Positions 13,857 to 22,870 of a stretch of DNA of 26,204 bases are shown here, in pieces; within the stretch, counting starts at the first letter, position 1; each line of letters starts with the position of its first letter. A program made the translations under genes and the position numbers. The stretch comes from Pyrodictium delaneyi (GTDB lineage Archaea; Thermoproteota; Thermoprotei_A; Sulfolobales; Pyrodictiaceae): contig DQVR01000068.1 in assembly GCA_015661645.1 (NCBI GenBank), forward strand, positions 1 to 26,204, in the 5' to 3' direction. The notes beneath the pieces were generated by a model that saw nothing but the letters and a program-made list of their open reading frames with translations, ran no database searches and had not been told where the DNA came from.

Positions 13857-15347
13857 CTACCGGCTCTTATCGATGCGCCAAGTCGTCTTTCCGCCTGGAT
13901 GGTCGTAGAGCCGTATGCCTAGCTGCGAGAGTTCCGAACGTATGCTGTCGGCTACGTCGTATATTCTTCGCTTTCTTAGCTCCTGACGCACTGATACTAT
14001 CAGTTCTACCAGCTTTTCTGCTATTTCGCCCCCAGGTACAGCTGTACCATACAGTACGTCGTCTATAGCGCTGAATACTGTGTTAAACTCCTCATAGAGT
14101 CGTAACGCGAGGATGCCTGCCGTGTAGTATTCGCCCGGTATTATAGCACTGTTTACTATCCTAGTGAGCCTTAACATTGATGCAAGTGCTTTCGCCGTGT
14201 TGAAGTCGTTGCTCATAGCCTCATGGAACTCTCGGTATGCTCTTGCTACTTCTCCCACAGTCCTTACCTCGTCATCATCCAGCCTACCTCTAGGTGATAT
14301 CTCGTTTATTACACGAGCTAGCTCTGATACAGCTCCGCGTATTCTACGTAGATTTGCCTCCGCTTGTGCTAGCGCTTCTTCACTAAAGTCTAGCTGTGTA
14401 CGGTAATGCGCGCTTAAGAGCCACATGCGCAGCACGCTAGGGTTCCACTTCTTCGCTACCTCACGGAACGGTATTATGTTGCCCAGACTTTTGCTCATCT
14501 TCTCGCCGCGTATCGTGAGATACCCCGTATGAAGCCAGTACCTTACCCAGGGTTTTCTGCCGAAATATGCCTCGCTCTGCGCTCTCTCGTTCTCGTGGTG
14601 AGGGAATACTAAGTCCTGGCCACCGCCGTGTATATCGAATTGCTCCCCAAGGTATCTTGAGGACATCACACTGCATTCTATGTGCCAGCCGGGCCTCCCG
14701 CGGCCCCAGGGTGCCTCCCAGTATGGCTCGCCGGGCTTCCAGGCCTTCCATAGAGCAAAGTCGTAGGGGTTCTTCTTCTCGCGTAATATGTCTTCTTCTT
14801 GCCGCCAGTCTTCTGGGTGGAAGCGGCCACTAAGCTTACCATAGTCAGAAAAGGCGTTGACGTCAAAGTATACACTACCGCTCGGGGCTACGTAAGCATA
14901 GCCTTTGTCTATGAGCCCTTGTATGAAGTCTATTATCTCCTTTATGTGGTCCGTTACGCGTGGATGTACATGAACACTTATGTTGAGCTTCTTCAGCATG
15001 TCGAAGTAGTCGCGGCTATACTCGTCTACTATCTCGCGCCAGTCTCTACCCTCGCGCTGTGCCCTATTGATTATCTTATCATCGATATCTGTTATGTTCT
15101 GCACATGTATAACGTGGTAGCCACGTAGCATAAGGTACCGCTTTATAGCGTCGAACGCCACATATGTCCTCGCGTGACCTATGTGTGTGTAGTCGTAGAC
15201 TGTCGGGCCGCATACATACATGCGCACTATCCCGGGTTCTAGCGGCATGAACTCCTCCAGCTGTTGACCTAGCGTATTCCGCACACGTATCGCCGGTTTA
15301 CTCTGCCATTTTATCACACCGAAGTTCTGGGACACAATAACTTCCAT
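13857..15347 (-). CDS. cysS: Cysteinyl-tRNA synthetase
   Basis: Charges tRNA-Cys. A 496-residue class I synthetase. Near the N-terminus MYVCGPTVYDYTHIGHAR holds the zinc ligand Cys46 and the HIGH motif (His55-His58). The zinc and substrate region ECSVMSSRYLG and the conserved FPHHENERAQSEA follow. The KMSKS loop is GEKMSKSLGN near residue 283. The C-terminal anticodon-binding domain is complete. The start is ATG 15347. It diverges from the radical SAM gene, with a 58-bp gap between starts, so the promoters must be compact. Some archaea use the indirect SepRS/SepCysS route; here the direct enzyme is present. Confidence 0.97.
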   Translation of the reverse strand: MEVIVSQNFGVIKWQSKPAIRVRNTLGQQLEEFMPLEPGIVRMYVCGPTVYDYTHIGHARTYVAFDAIKRYLMLRGYHVIHVQNITDIDDKIINRAQREGRDWREIVDEYSRDYFDMLKKLNISVHVHPRVTDHIKEIIDFIQGLIDKGYAYVAPSGSVYFDVNAFSDYGKLSGRFHPEDWRQEEDILREKKNPYDFALWKAWKPGEPYWEAPWGRGRPGWHIECSVMSSRYLGEQFDIHGGGQDLVFPHHENERAQSEAYFGRKPWVRYWLHTGYLTIRGEKMSKSLGNIIPFREVAKKWNPSVLRMWLLSAHYRTQLDFSEEALAQAEANLRRIRGAVSELARVINEISPRGRLDDDEVRTVGEVARAYREFHEAMSNDFNTAKALASMLRLTRIVNSAIIPGEYYTAGILALRLYEEFNTVFSAIDDVLYGTAVPGGEIAEKLVELIVSVRQELRKRRIYDVADSIRSELSQLGIRLYDHPGGKTTWRIDKSR

Positions 15348-15405
15348 CCCCCGTTGGGCCTAATAGCTGGACGCTAGCTCGGTAACTCGATTAGGGATAC
15401 AGTGG

Positions 15406-16557
15406 TTGAAGAAACTTGCGAGACTCGTGGAGAGGCTCCTAGCAGAGAAGCAGAGGCTAGCAGCTAGCATAGAGTCTAAGCTCAACGAGAGAGAGCTACG
15501 AGAGGCGCGTAGAGACCGTCATGCCCGCCGTCGACCTATCCCATGCGGCATGACGATTCATACCGGCATTGGCTGCAACTTTGGCTGCCTCTACTGCTAT
15601 GTGCCGGAGATGGGGTTTCCGCTGAAGCCAGCGCCTTATCCGCTCTCTGGCCTACAGCTGGTGTATGCGCTACTCGTAAACCCCTACTTTGTGCCAGGTA
15701 GCTCTGGAACACTACTAGCTTTTGGTTCCGTTACAGAGCCCTTCATGGAGGCTACCGTGGAAAAGGCGCTAGAGTACTTGGATGCTACACGGCGCTATCT
15801 CGGCAACCCGCAGCAGATATCTACAAAGTCTGTTCTAGATAGCAACCATCTGGAGAGTTTCGTAAAGAAGGCTGATCCCAGAATAAGCGTGCTATTATCG
15901 ATAACTACTATACGTTATGCCTCAGTACTTGAGCCAGGAGCCCCCAGCCCTGAGGATAGATTCATGTTTGCCAGTAAGCTGGCTCACAGAGGAGTCCACG
16001 TGACCCTGTTTCTACGACCTATAATACCAGGCATTACTGATAGAGAGCTGGACGACATAATGCGGAGGGCTAGGGACGCTGGTATACGCACAATGGTTCC
16101 CGGCAGTCTGAGAGTCACTCACGGTATCCTACGCAGGCTGCGGGCCTCAAAAGTCGTGGACACCACGCCCATAGAGAGGCGTCTGCCAAGGCCTCCCCGG
16201 GGTGGCCGTGACCAGGTTACTATACACGAGACTGATTTGAAGGAGCTGGCAGCTAGGGTAGCTAGACGCCACGGCCTGATAGTGTTGCCGAGTAGCTGCT
16301 CCGCTAACATAGTCGCTCATAGACTAGCGTGCTGGGCGTGCAAATGGGGGCCGTGTGGCTCGGCTCTAGAGCCTCCCAAAGACGACGAGGTAGCAGAGGC
16401 TGCCGAGGTTCTTGGCTGTAGAAGGGCGCAGGCAAGAGTGAAGCGGAACACGGCGTATGTGGAGTGTGTTGGTGACAAGCGTCTCGCGGACGTGGCTTCA
16501 GTTTGGATAGAGACCGTCACAAAGATGAGGACAGTGGTTAGGCCTCTGAGGAGGTGA
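15406..16557 (+). CDS. Radical SAM protein, SplB-like, with an extra C-terminal Cys cluster
   Basis: A 383-residue protein of the COG1533/SplB-like radical SAM type. The cluster motif is GCNFGCLYCYV (Cys57, 61, 64), with TIHTGIGC before it and KPAPYP after it. A GSVTEPFMEA stretch and FLRPIIPGITD fit the SAM/barrel core. A C-terminal motif of Cys298, 309, 312 and 317 (CX10CX2CX4C) suggests an auxiliary iron-sulfur or zinc site. The substrate is unknown. The start is TTG at 15406. An Arg-rich helix (residues 20-45) precedes the barrel, possibly nucleic-acid binding. It is divergent from cysS. SplB itself repairs spore photoproduct in bacteria, so that name is a family label only. Confidence 0.82.
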   Translation: MKKLARLVERLLAEKQRLAASIESKLNERELREARRDRHARRRPIPCGMTIHTGIGCNFGCLYCYVPEMGFPLKPAPYPLSGLQLVYALLVNPYFVPGSSGTLLAFGSVTEPFMEATVEKALEYLDATRRYLGNPQQISTKSVLDSNHLESFVKKADPRISVLLSITTIRYASVLEPGAPSPEDRFMFASKLAHRGVHVTLFLRPIIPGITDRELDDIMRRARDAGIRTMVPGSLRVTHGILRRLRASKVVDTTPIERRLPRPPRGGRDQVTIHETDLKELAARVARRHGLIVLPSSCSANIVAHRLACWACKWGPCGSALEPPKDDEVAEAAEVLGCRRAQARVKRNTAYVECVGDKRLADVASVWIETVTKMRTVVRPLRR

Positions 16558-16590
16558 ACCTAGGGCCGAGCCTCAGAAAAGGGGAGACAT

Positions 16591-16618
16591 GCAGCTGCCT
16601 TAGGCGTGCAGCAGCTGC
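16591..16618. repeat. Palindromic GCAGCTGC pair forming a hairpin
   Basis: Two copies of the self-complementary GCAGCTGC (16591-16598 and 16611-16618) are separated by 12 nt and can pair as an 8-bp stem. They lie between the radical SAM gene and the THUMP gene, 45 nt before its start. A GGAGGAG ribosome site (16648-16654) is outside the stem. It could end the upstream transcript or act in the leader. Confidence 0.35.
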
Positions 16619-16662
16619 TCTGCCAGCGCGCTTGGATCCGCTAGCGCGGAGGAGCTAGCAAC

Positions 16663-17226
16663 ATGGCAACCGAGGATGTGCCCCGCTATAGGCTCTTCAA
16701 CCTCATAGTAGCCCACGAGCCAGGGTACAACTCTATGAGGAAGGCTCTGCGCGAGATAGAGAGCATTATTGGGCGGGCCAGGCTGTTTGACGCACCCCGC
16801 TCGCTACTACTACTAAAGGTTGAGGATCCATACGATGCTGTGAAGCGCATAGCGAGAGAGGTTTCCGATGACAGCGTAATACTGAGGGCTGTGCCTATAG
16901 ATCTAGAGGTTTCCCCGTATGTCGATTACGTAGCAGCTGCTGTAAAGGATCTGCTTAAGTCCAAGGCTAGCGAGAATACCAGATTCGCGATAAGGCTCGA
17001 GGGCAAGCTCTACAATAGAGAGACGGGTAAACTACTACACAAAAGGGAGGCTATAGAGGCCATAGCTGAGGACATAGATCTACCAGTAGACCTGGACAAT
17101 CCTGATATACTAGTGCTCATTAAAGTAGTACGTGTACATCGCTCACTGGGCTATGCTGCTGTAATGGTAGCACCCCCATGTGCCATCTACTCTCGTGCGC
17201 ATCATAAACGCGGCGTATGCATATAG
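16663..17226 (+). CDS. THUMP-domain (Tan1-like) RNA-binding protein
   Basis: A 187-residue protein whose middle and end match the THUMP fold: LLLLKVEDPYDAVKRIAREV, ILRAVPID, YVDYVAAAVKDLL, TRFAIRLEGKLYNRETG, LLHKREAIEAIAEDI, then VDLDNPDILVLIKVVR and VMVAPPCAI. Eukaryotic Tan1 is an adaptor for tRNA N4-acetylcytidine formation; the archaeal protein probably binds tRNA too. The start is ATG 16663 with GGAGGAG 8 nt upstream. It is the first gene of a run with herA, mre11 and rad50, separated from herA by 94 bp that hold its own GGAGG site, so shared transcription is possible but not proven. Confidence 0.85.
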   Translation: MATEDVPRYRLFNLIVAHEPGYNSMRKALREIESIIGRARLFDAPRSLLLLKVEDPYDAVKRIAREVSDDSVILRAVPIDLEVSPYVDYVAAAVKDLLKSKASENTRFAIRLEGKLYNRETGKLLHKREAIEAIAEDIDLPVDLDNPDILVLIKVVRVHRSLGYAAVMVAPPCAIYSRAHHKRGVCI

Positions 17227-17320
17227 ATATTACCCGAGAAGCCTCCTTAGCCACCTATCCAGAGACTAATGCACTAGACTAGCAGGTTCTGTAAGCTGGC
17301 GCTGCAGCGGAGGCGACACT

Positions 17321-18871
17321 ATGATGCATGGAGCAGGAGCCGCTAGGAATGGCGGCGACGAGAGCGGTTCTTCTACTCCCGAGGAGCCTCTAGGCTTTGT
17401 CGTCGACAACTCTACACCGGTAATAGCTAGGTTTGTCTCGTCAAACCCACCGCCGGTCGGCGACTATGTTGTGATAGAACACCCTGACGGTGCTATCCTA
17501 GGGATGGTCGAGCAGGTTGGCACTAGGAGCATAACATTGAACGCTCTACCGGGGGTATATGACCCGACTATAGTCGAGAAGCTCAGCGCGGAAATGGGCG
17601 ACGAGGACGTGTTCTTCGAGTGCACTGCAAGGCTTCTGGGTACTGTTGGCTCGCTTCGCATGCCTCGTCTGCCTCCCCTGCCAGGCGCTAGGGTGTATCG
17701 TGCCCCTAGCAGTATGCTCGAGAATGTATTCGGAGGCAAGGAGCCCTATTGGGTCCGTCTAGGTGTGCTCGCCTCGCGTCCGGATGTACCAGTCTACGTT
17801 AATGTCAACAAGCTGGTTACGAGGCATACCGCGATACTCGCTGTCACCGGTGCTGGCAAGAGCAACACAGTGGCCATAATAGTTGATAGGCTTGTTAGGC
17901 ATGGAGGCACTGTGCTCATATTTGACTTCCATGGCGAGTATGTTAGCTCAAACCTCGGCGGCCGTGTCAACGTGATTGAACCCGTCTTAAATCCACGTTT
18001 ACTGAGTGTATCGGAACTAATGATTCTACTGGGCATAGAGCAGCGCTACTATAACCAGGAACGTGTCCTACGCAAAGCCTTGTCGCAGCTGAGAGAATCT
18101 GGCTCCGAGGAGCGAGGCGGGTTCCTGGAGACCTTGGCTAGTATAGTGGAGCGTATGGCACACCGGAGGAGGGAGGAGTCTACTGCCGCAACAGCCGTGG
18201 TTAACAAAATTGAGTCGCTACAGGAGCGCTATAGTGACATAATACGTGACGATGCAGTTGACCCAGTGTCGAGGATCCGCCCTGGCTACGCTAACGTTGT
18301 TAATTTGAGCCGTATAGACCGTGACGCTGCTGACGCCGTGGTAAGCCATATGCTACGGATAGTTCTGGCTGAGAGAAAGCGCCACAAGCTCACCGGCTCG
18401 AGTCAGATACCTTTCCCCATACTCATAGTCGTGGAGGAGGCACACATACTGGCTCCTGGGGATGAGGATACCTTGTCCAAATACTGGCTCACCAGGATAG
18501 CCCGCGAGGGACGCAAATTCGGCGCAGGCCTAATACTGGTTAGCCAGAGGCCTAAGGGACTAGACCCAGAGATACTTAGCCAGGCTAACAACCTCATAGT
18601 GCTGCGGATAGTGGAGCCGAGCGACCAGCGCTACATCCAGGCAGCAAGCGAGAGCCTGAGCGACGACCTAGTAGCCCACCTGCCGTCTCTCAACACGGGG
18701 GAAGCCGTGGTTATAGGCCCCTTTATACGCATACCAGCCTTGGTGCAGATAGACCGCTATGAGGGGCATCTCGGAGGAGCCGATATAGACGTGGTCGCTG
18801 AGTGGGAGTCACTACGCAGGACTATAGACGAGACAACCACTGTGGATGACTTTGTCTCAGAGTTCATGTAG
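17321..18871 (+). CDS. herA: HerA DNA helicase/translocase
   Basis: Hexameric bipolar DNA translocase of the FtsK-HerA family that works with NurA, Mre11 and Rad50 in resecting DNA ends. The 516 residues start with a beta-rich HAS-barrel domain (about 25-135). Walker A is AVTGAGKSNT (residues 174-183), FDFHGEY (201-207) follows, Walker B with its catalytic Glu is ILIVVEEAH (near 370), and the Arg-containing region is IAREGRKFGAGLILVSQRPKGL. The length is typical. The start is ATG with GGAGG upstream. It is followed 54 bp later by mre11. NurA is not next to it. Confidence 0.96.
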   Translation: MMHGAGAARNGGDESGSSTPEEPLGFVVDNSTPVIARFVSSNPPPVGDYVVIEHPDGAILGMVEQVGTRSITLNALPGVYDPTIVEKLSAEMGDEDVFFECTARLLGTVGSLRMPRLPPLPGARVYRAPSSMLENVFGGKEPYWVRLGVLASRPDVPVYVNVNKLVTRHTAILAVTGAGKSNTVAIIVDRLVRHGGTVLIFDFHGEYVSSNLGGRVNVIEPVLNPRLLSVSELMILLGIEQRYYNQERVLRKALSQLRESGSEERGGFLETLASIVERMAHRRREESTAATAVVNKIESLQERYSDIIRDDAVDPVSRIRPGYANVVNLSRIDRDAADAVVSHMLRIVLAERKRHKLTGSSQIPFPILIVVEEAHILAPGDEDTLSKYWLTRIAREGRKFGAGLILVSQRPKGLDPEILSQANNLIVLRIVEPSDQRYIQAASESLSDDLVAHLPSLNTGEAVVIGPFIRIPALVQIDRYEGHLGGADIDVVAEWESLRRTIDETTTVDDFVSEFM

Positions 18872-18925
18872 TATCACCCCATGCTTAGAGAAAGGTACCC
18901 CGGGCTATGCTAGGTGCTTGGAGAC

Positions 18926-20116
18926 ATGACGGCAGAATCTGTTCAAATACTTCACGTATCGGATACTCATCTTGGCTATAGGCAGTACGGGTTAATAGAT
19001 AGGGAGATGGACATATACCGGGTCTTTGACGAGGTAGTCGAGATAGCACTTAGGGAGAGGGTTGACGCCGTAGTACATTCTGGCGACTTCTTCGACTCTA
19101 CACGTCCACCGCCCCAGGCGATACACTATGCCATAAGGTCTCTACGCAAACTAAGCCAAGCCGGTATACCGTTTATAGTAGTTCCTGGGGACCATGATTT
19201 ACCGCGTAGACGTATGCTCCCACCACTTCTCATAATTGAGGACGTTGTAGCCACTGTATCAGTGATAGGCCTACGCGGCCCAGAGCATAGGCTAGTGCGT
19301 ACACGCAGCGGAGTAGAACTCCTCGTAGCCGGGGTTCGCAACGAGAAGGGCCTAGGTGCACGTCAGCGTTTGCTGGACCATCTTGCTAGGGTCCCCTCTA
19401 GCTCCGGGAAGCCTTCGGTACTAATCCTCCATCAGACTCTTCATGAGATCGCGCCAGACTATGAACTCGAGCTAGGCGATCTTCCTAAAGGCTATTCCTA
19501 TTACGCGTTAGGCCATATACATATCTATCGTCGCTTTGTTATAGGCGACTCTGTGGCTGTTTACCCTGGCTCTACTGAGGCTCTACGCGTAGACGAGGCA
19601 TCAGCACAGCCGCAGAGATACGTAGCTGTGGCAGAGGTGGGGAAAACTCAGACTATCTTTGACGACCGTATAGCCCTGGAGACGGCCAGGCCACAGATTG
19701 TAGAGAATATAGAGTTTAGTAGCGTAGAGTCACTGCGTTCGGTTCTAGTTAAGCTTCGTGACCGATTAGCCCGCTACTCTGATGACCGGAAGCCTCTACT
19801 TCATCTAACCGTGTCGAACGTGCCCCGTAGCTTCAAGACATCTGTCTACAAGCTGGTTGAGAACATAATCTCACGTCACGTGCTTTCGTACCGTCTACGC
19901 ATAGACACTGTTGAGACCAAACTGCCCCCTTCGATACAGAAGGCATCATCGACTATACGGCTCGAAGAACTGTTGAAAGACATACTGAGAGACGAAAAGT
20001 TGGCACACCTAGCAATGAAGCTAGTTGACGTCCTAGGTTCCGATCCACAGAGTCACGCCGAGGCCGAGGCAATGCATCTTATAGAAGAGGTATTTGGGCT
20101 GAAGGAGAGGCGATAA
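18926..20116 (+). CDS. mre11: Mre11 double-strand break repair nuclease
   Basis: Metallophosphoesterase nuclease of the Mre11-Rad50 complex; about 396 residues. Motifs in order: LHVSDTHLGYRQYG, VVHSGDFFDS, VPGDHDLPRR, ILHQTLHE and ALGHIHIYRR. Motif III reads GDHD where most family members have GNHD. The start is the ATG at 18926, with AGGTG nine nt upstream; a GTG at 18914 would add four residues. The C-terminal half holds the capping and Rad50-binding region (DDRKPLLHLTVSNVPRS). The rad50 start follows the stop by three bases, so the pair is translated from one message. Confidence 0.95.
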   Translation: MTAESVQILHVSDTHLGYRQYGLIDREMDIYRVFDEVVEIALRERVDAVVHSGDFFDSTRPPPQAIHYAIRSLRKLSQAGIPFIVVPGDHDLPRRRMLPPLLIIEDVVATVSVIGLRGPEHRLVRTRSGVELLVAGVRNEKGLGARQRLLDHLARVPSSSGKPSVLILHQTLHEIAPDYELELGDLPKGYSYYALGHIHIYRRFVIGDSVAVYPGSTEALRVDEASAQPQRYVAVAEVGKTQTIFDDRIALETARPQIVENIEFSSVESLRSVLVKLRDRLARYSDDRKPLLHLTVSNVPRSFKTSVYKLVENIISRHVLSYRLRIDTVETKLPPSIQKASSTIRLEELLKDILRDEKLAHLAMKLVDVLGSDPQSHAEAEAMHLIEEVFGLKERR

Positions 20117-20119
20117 ACA

Positions 20120-22870
20120 TTGATAATAGAGCGCGTAGAGCTAGAAAACGTGCTGAGCCATCGGAGAACACGGATAGACTTTGGACGGGGCATAATAGCT
20201 ATAGTTGGTCCAAATGGGGCTGGCAAGACCAGCATCATCGATGCTATAACCTACGCGATGTTTGGGTCGCACAGCCGTGGCACCCGTAGCCGCAAAGACG
20301 CATTAATAAGGCTTGGAGCTTCCATAGCACGCATTAGCATAGAGTTCACGGCTAACGGGCATAGGTACCGTTTACAGAAGGTTGTACAGCGCAACGGTGC
20401 TACGCAAGCGCATCTTTACCAGGTAGGCGACGGCACTACCAGGCTTCTCGCACGCGGCGTTGAAAGCGTAAAAGCGGAGCTACGGAAGATACTAGGCATA
20501 GACCCAGTTCTAGCCGATTTACTGCTCGTGACTAGGCAGGGGGAGATAGACGAGATACTGGTAAACAAGGAGAGGCGCATTGATATAATGAATACTATTC
20601 TAAAGCTAAGAGCTATAGAAAAGGCTTACGAGCGCTTAGCGTCGATACTCCGCCTGTTACGCGCCAAAAGAGATATGCTTGAGGAGCAGTATCATAGAGA
20701 GGAGGCACGGCTACGTGAAGCTGAGGAGAGCGCTAGGGAGTACCGTAAGGTTGTTGAAGAGCTTGAAAGGTTGAAGCCTCTACTAGAAGAGGCTGAGAGG
20801 GAGCACATTCAGCTCAAGGACCGTGTCAACGAGTTGCGGAGGCTTAAGCAGCGCTTCGACTTCCTAAACGCTAAGAAGGAGGAGCTCGAACGGACTCTAA
20901 AGAGGCTTGAGCAGGAGTACGAGGAGGCTAGGAGAGAGTATGAGATAGCGCTAAACGCCAAGGAAGAGTTGAAGGAGCTCGAAAAGCTTGAGGAGAGCCT
21001 ACGACTAGTAGAGAAGGCATTAAATCTCGCAAACGAGGTTAGCCGTGACAGACAGCTCTTGGCCTCACTCCGGTCCAGACTAGAGAGGATCAAAGCAGAA
21101 CTGGAAGCTCTTCCAGAGGCCGAGCGCGCAAAGGAGGAGTATGAGCGGCTCCGAGCCGTGGTGGACGAGCTTGAACACGATAGTAAGCGCTACCTTCAAG
21201 TAAAGTCCCAACTAGAGCAGTTAGAGGCTAGAGCTAGGCTTCTCCGCGAAAGAGCAAACAATAGGATGAAGAACCTTCTAGATAAGTTGAGGGCCGCGGT
21301 GCCCCTAGATTTCCCCCGAGAACCCAGTAAGATCATAGAAAAGATAGAGTCTATGATTTATAGCTTAGACAAAACCATAGACGCTACAAGGGTAAAGCTA
21401 GAGATCATTCACGGACAAGTCGAGGCTAAGCGCTCGGAAATACGTGACCTAGAAGAGAAGCTTATGAAGCTCACTGAGGCCCAGGGTAAGTGTCCCCTAT
21501 GTGGTAGGCCTCTAAGCGACGAGCACCGTATAGAACTCATATCCCGGATGAGGGCTCAGAAGAAGCGCCTTGAGTCAGAGCTGAAAAAGCTAGAAGTCCA
21601 GGAGCTCGTGCTCCGCAAAGAACTGCGAGACCTAGAGTCGCGGAAAAGGCTGCTAGAGAGGCTTGCAAGGACTGTCCAGGGAGAGGCTAAGAGTATTGAA
21701 CTCATGCTTAGAGAAGCCGGCGAAGCCGAAAAGCAGAAGCAGGAGCTTCAGCAACAATACCTTGAACTCTTCGCTAAGTACAAGGAGCATGAAGAAGCTA
21801 GGCGGAGGCTCCGTGAGCTTGAGGTGTGGATGAACAAGTACCAGAGGCTTCGTGCACTAGCCGACGAGTATAAGTCTCTTGAGGCCGAGGTAGCCAGGCT
21901 TGAAGACGAGATAGCTGAGCGCGAAAAGCTGCTTAAGGATGTACTCGATAAAGCTGGCCTAGACCTTGAAGGGCTTGAGAAGGCCTCTAAAAGGATAAGC
22001 GACTACCGCGAGTATATTGCTAGCGTTCGTAGCGAAGCTGCTAGGCTCCCCCAAGCTGAAGCCAAGCTACATAAACTAGGAGCCGAGATAGACAGAGTAC
22101 GAAGCGAACTGGAGAGCATAACAAGCGAACTGGAGGAGATCGGGGATATTGGCTCCACACTAGAGCACGCCGAAGCCAGACTAGTAGAGCTTGAAGACAA
22201 GCTCAAGGAGCTTAGAAGCCAGGTAGCCAGGCTCGAGGGTATGCGAGAAAAACTCGAGATAATGGTATCAAAGACTGAGCATCTCCGTAGCCGGGTATCC
22301 CAGCTAAGAGATAAGCTACAGCGCTACGGAGATGCGATACACGCTCTGGAAAGGATACGCCGCGCGCTAGGCCCCGAAGGTATCCCGAAAGTCATCCAGC
22401 AAGCAGTTAAGAATATCCTCGAATATCACTTAAGAGATACGTTGCTGAAGTTTAATATAGACTTTCTCGATGTTAGGCTTGGGGACGACTATAGCGTCGT
22501 CCTGGTAACACGCGAAGGTGAAAAGACTATGTCTATGCTCAGTGGTGGCGAACGTATAGCACTTGCAATAGCATATAGGCTTGCCCTAGCCCGTGTGGTG
22601 GGAGAACGCATAGAGTCTATGATAATGGACGAGCCGACTATACATCTTGATGAGGAAAAGAGGCGCGAGCTAGTAGAGATTATCAAGTATGGTCTCGAAG
22701 CTAGCGGGCTACTACAGCTGATAGTAGTAACACATGACAGAGAAATAGAGGATGCTGCGGATAAGGTTGTAGAGGTGACCAAAGCCGGTGGAACGAGCAT
22801 CGTAAAGATGCGCTCCCCTGGGGATAATGCAGCCAGCACAAGGGCTGTACGAGAGCTAGTTGCCCACTAG
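20120..22870 (+). CDS. rad50: Rad50 ATPase, SMC-like
   Basis: ATP-driven partner of Mre11; 916 residues. Walker A is VGPNGAGKTS (about residues 30-39). A long heptad coiled coil runs from about 165 to 780, interrupted by the zinc hook CPLCGRPL (Cys458, Cys461). The signature is LSGGERIALAIAYRLAL (about 806) and Walker B MIMDEPTIHLDEE (about 836), followed by the VVTHD region. The start is TTG with GGAGAGG upstream, three bases after the mre11 stop. The 3' end overlaps the converging ORF by 15 bp. Confidence 0.97.
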   Translation: MIIERVELENVLSHRRTRIDFGRGIIAIVGPNGAGKTSIIDAITYAMFGSHSRGTRSRKDALIRLGASIARISIEFTANGHRYRLQKVVQRNGATQAHLYQVGDGTTRLLARGVESVKAELRKILGIDPVLADLLLVTRQGEIDEILVNKERRIDIMNTILKLRAIEKAYERLASILRLLRAKRDMLEEQYHREEARLREAEESAREYRKVVEELERLKPLLEEAEREHIQLKDRVNELRRLKQRFDFLNAKKEELERTLKRLEQEYEEARREYEIALNAKEELKELEKLEESLRLVEKALNLANEVSRDRQLLASLRSRLERIKAELEALPEAERAKEEYERLRAVVDELEHDSKRYLQVKSQLEQLEARARLLRERANNRMKNLLDKLRAAVPLDFPREPSKIIEKIESMIYSLDKTIDATRVKLEIIHGQVEAKRSEIRDLEEKLMKLTEAQGKCPLCGRPLSDEHRIELISRMRAQKKRLESELKKLEVQELVLRKELRDLESRKRLLERLARTVQGEAKSIELMLREAGEAEKQKQELQQQYLELFAKYKEHEEARRRLRELEVWMNKYQRLRALADEYKSLEAEVARLEDEIAEREKLLKDVLDKAGLDLEGLEKASKRISDYREYIASVRSEAARLPQAEAKLHKLGAEIDRVRSELESITSELEEIGDIGSTLEHAEARLVELEDKLKELRSQVARLEGMREKLEIMVSKTEHLRSRVSQLRDKLQRYGDAIHALERIRRALGPEGIPKVIQQAVKNILEYHLRDTLLKFNIDFLDVRLGDDYSVVLVTREGEKTMSMLSGGERIALAIAYRLALARVVGERIESMIMDEPTIHLDEEKRRELVEIIKYGLEASGLLQLIVVTHDREIEDAADKVVEVTKAGGTSIVKMRSPGDNAASTRAVRELVAH

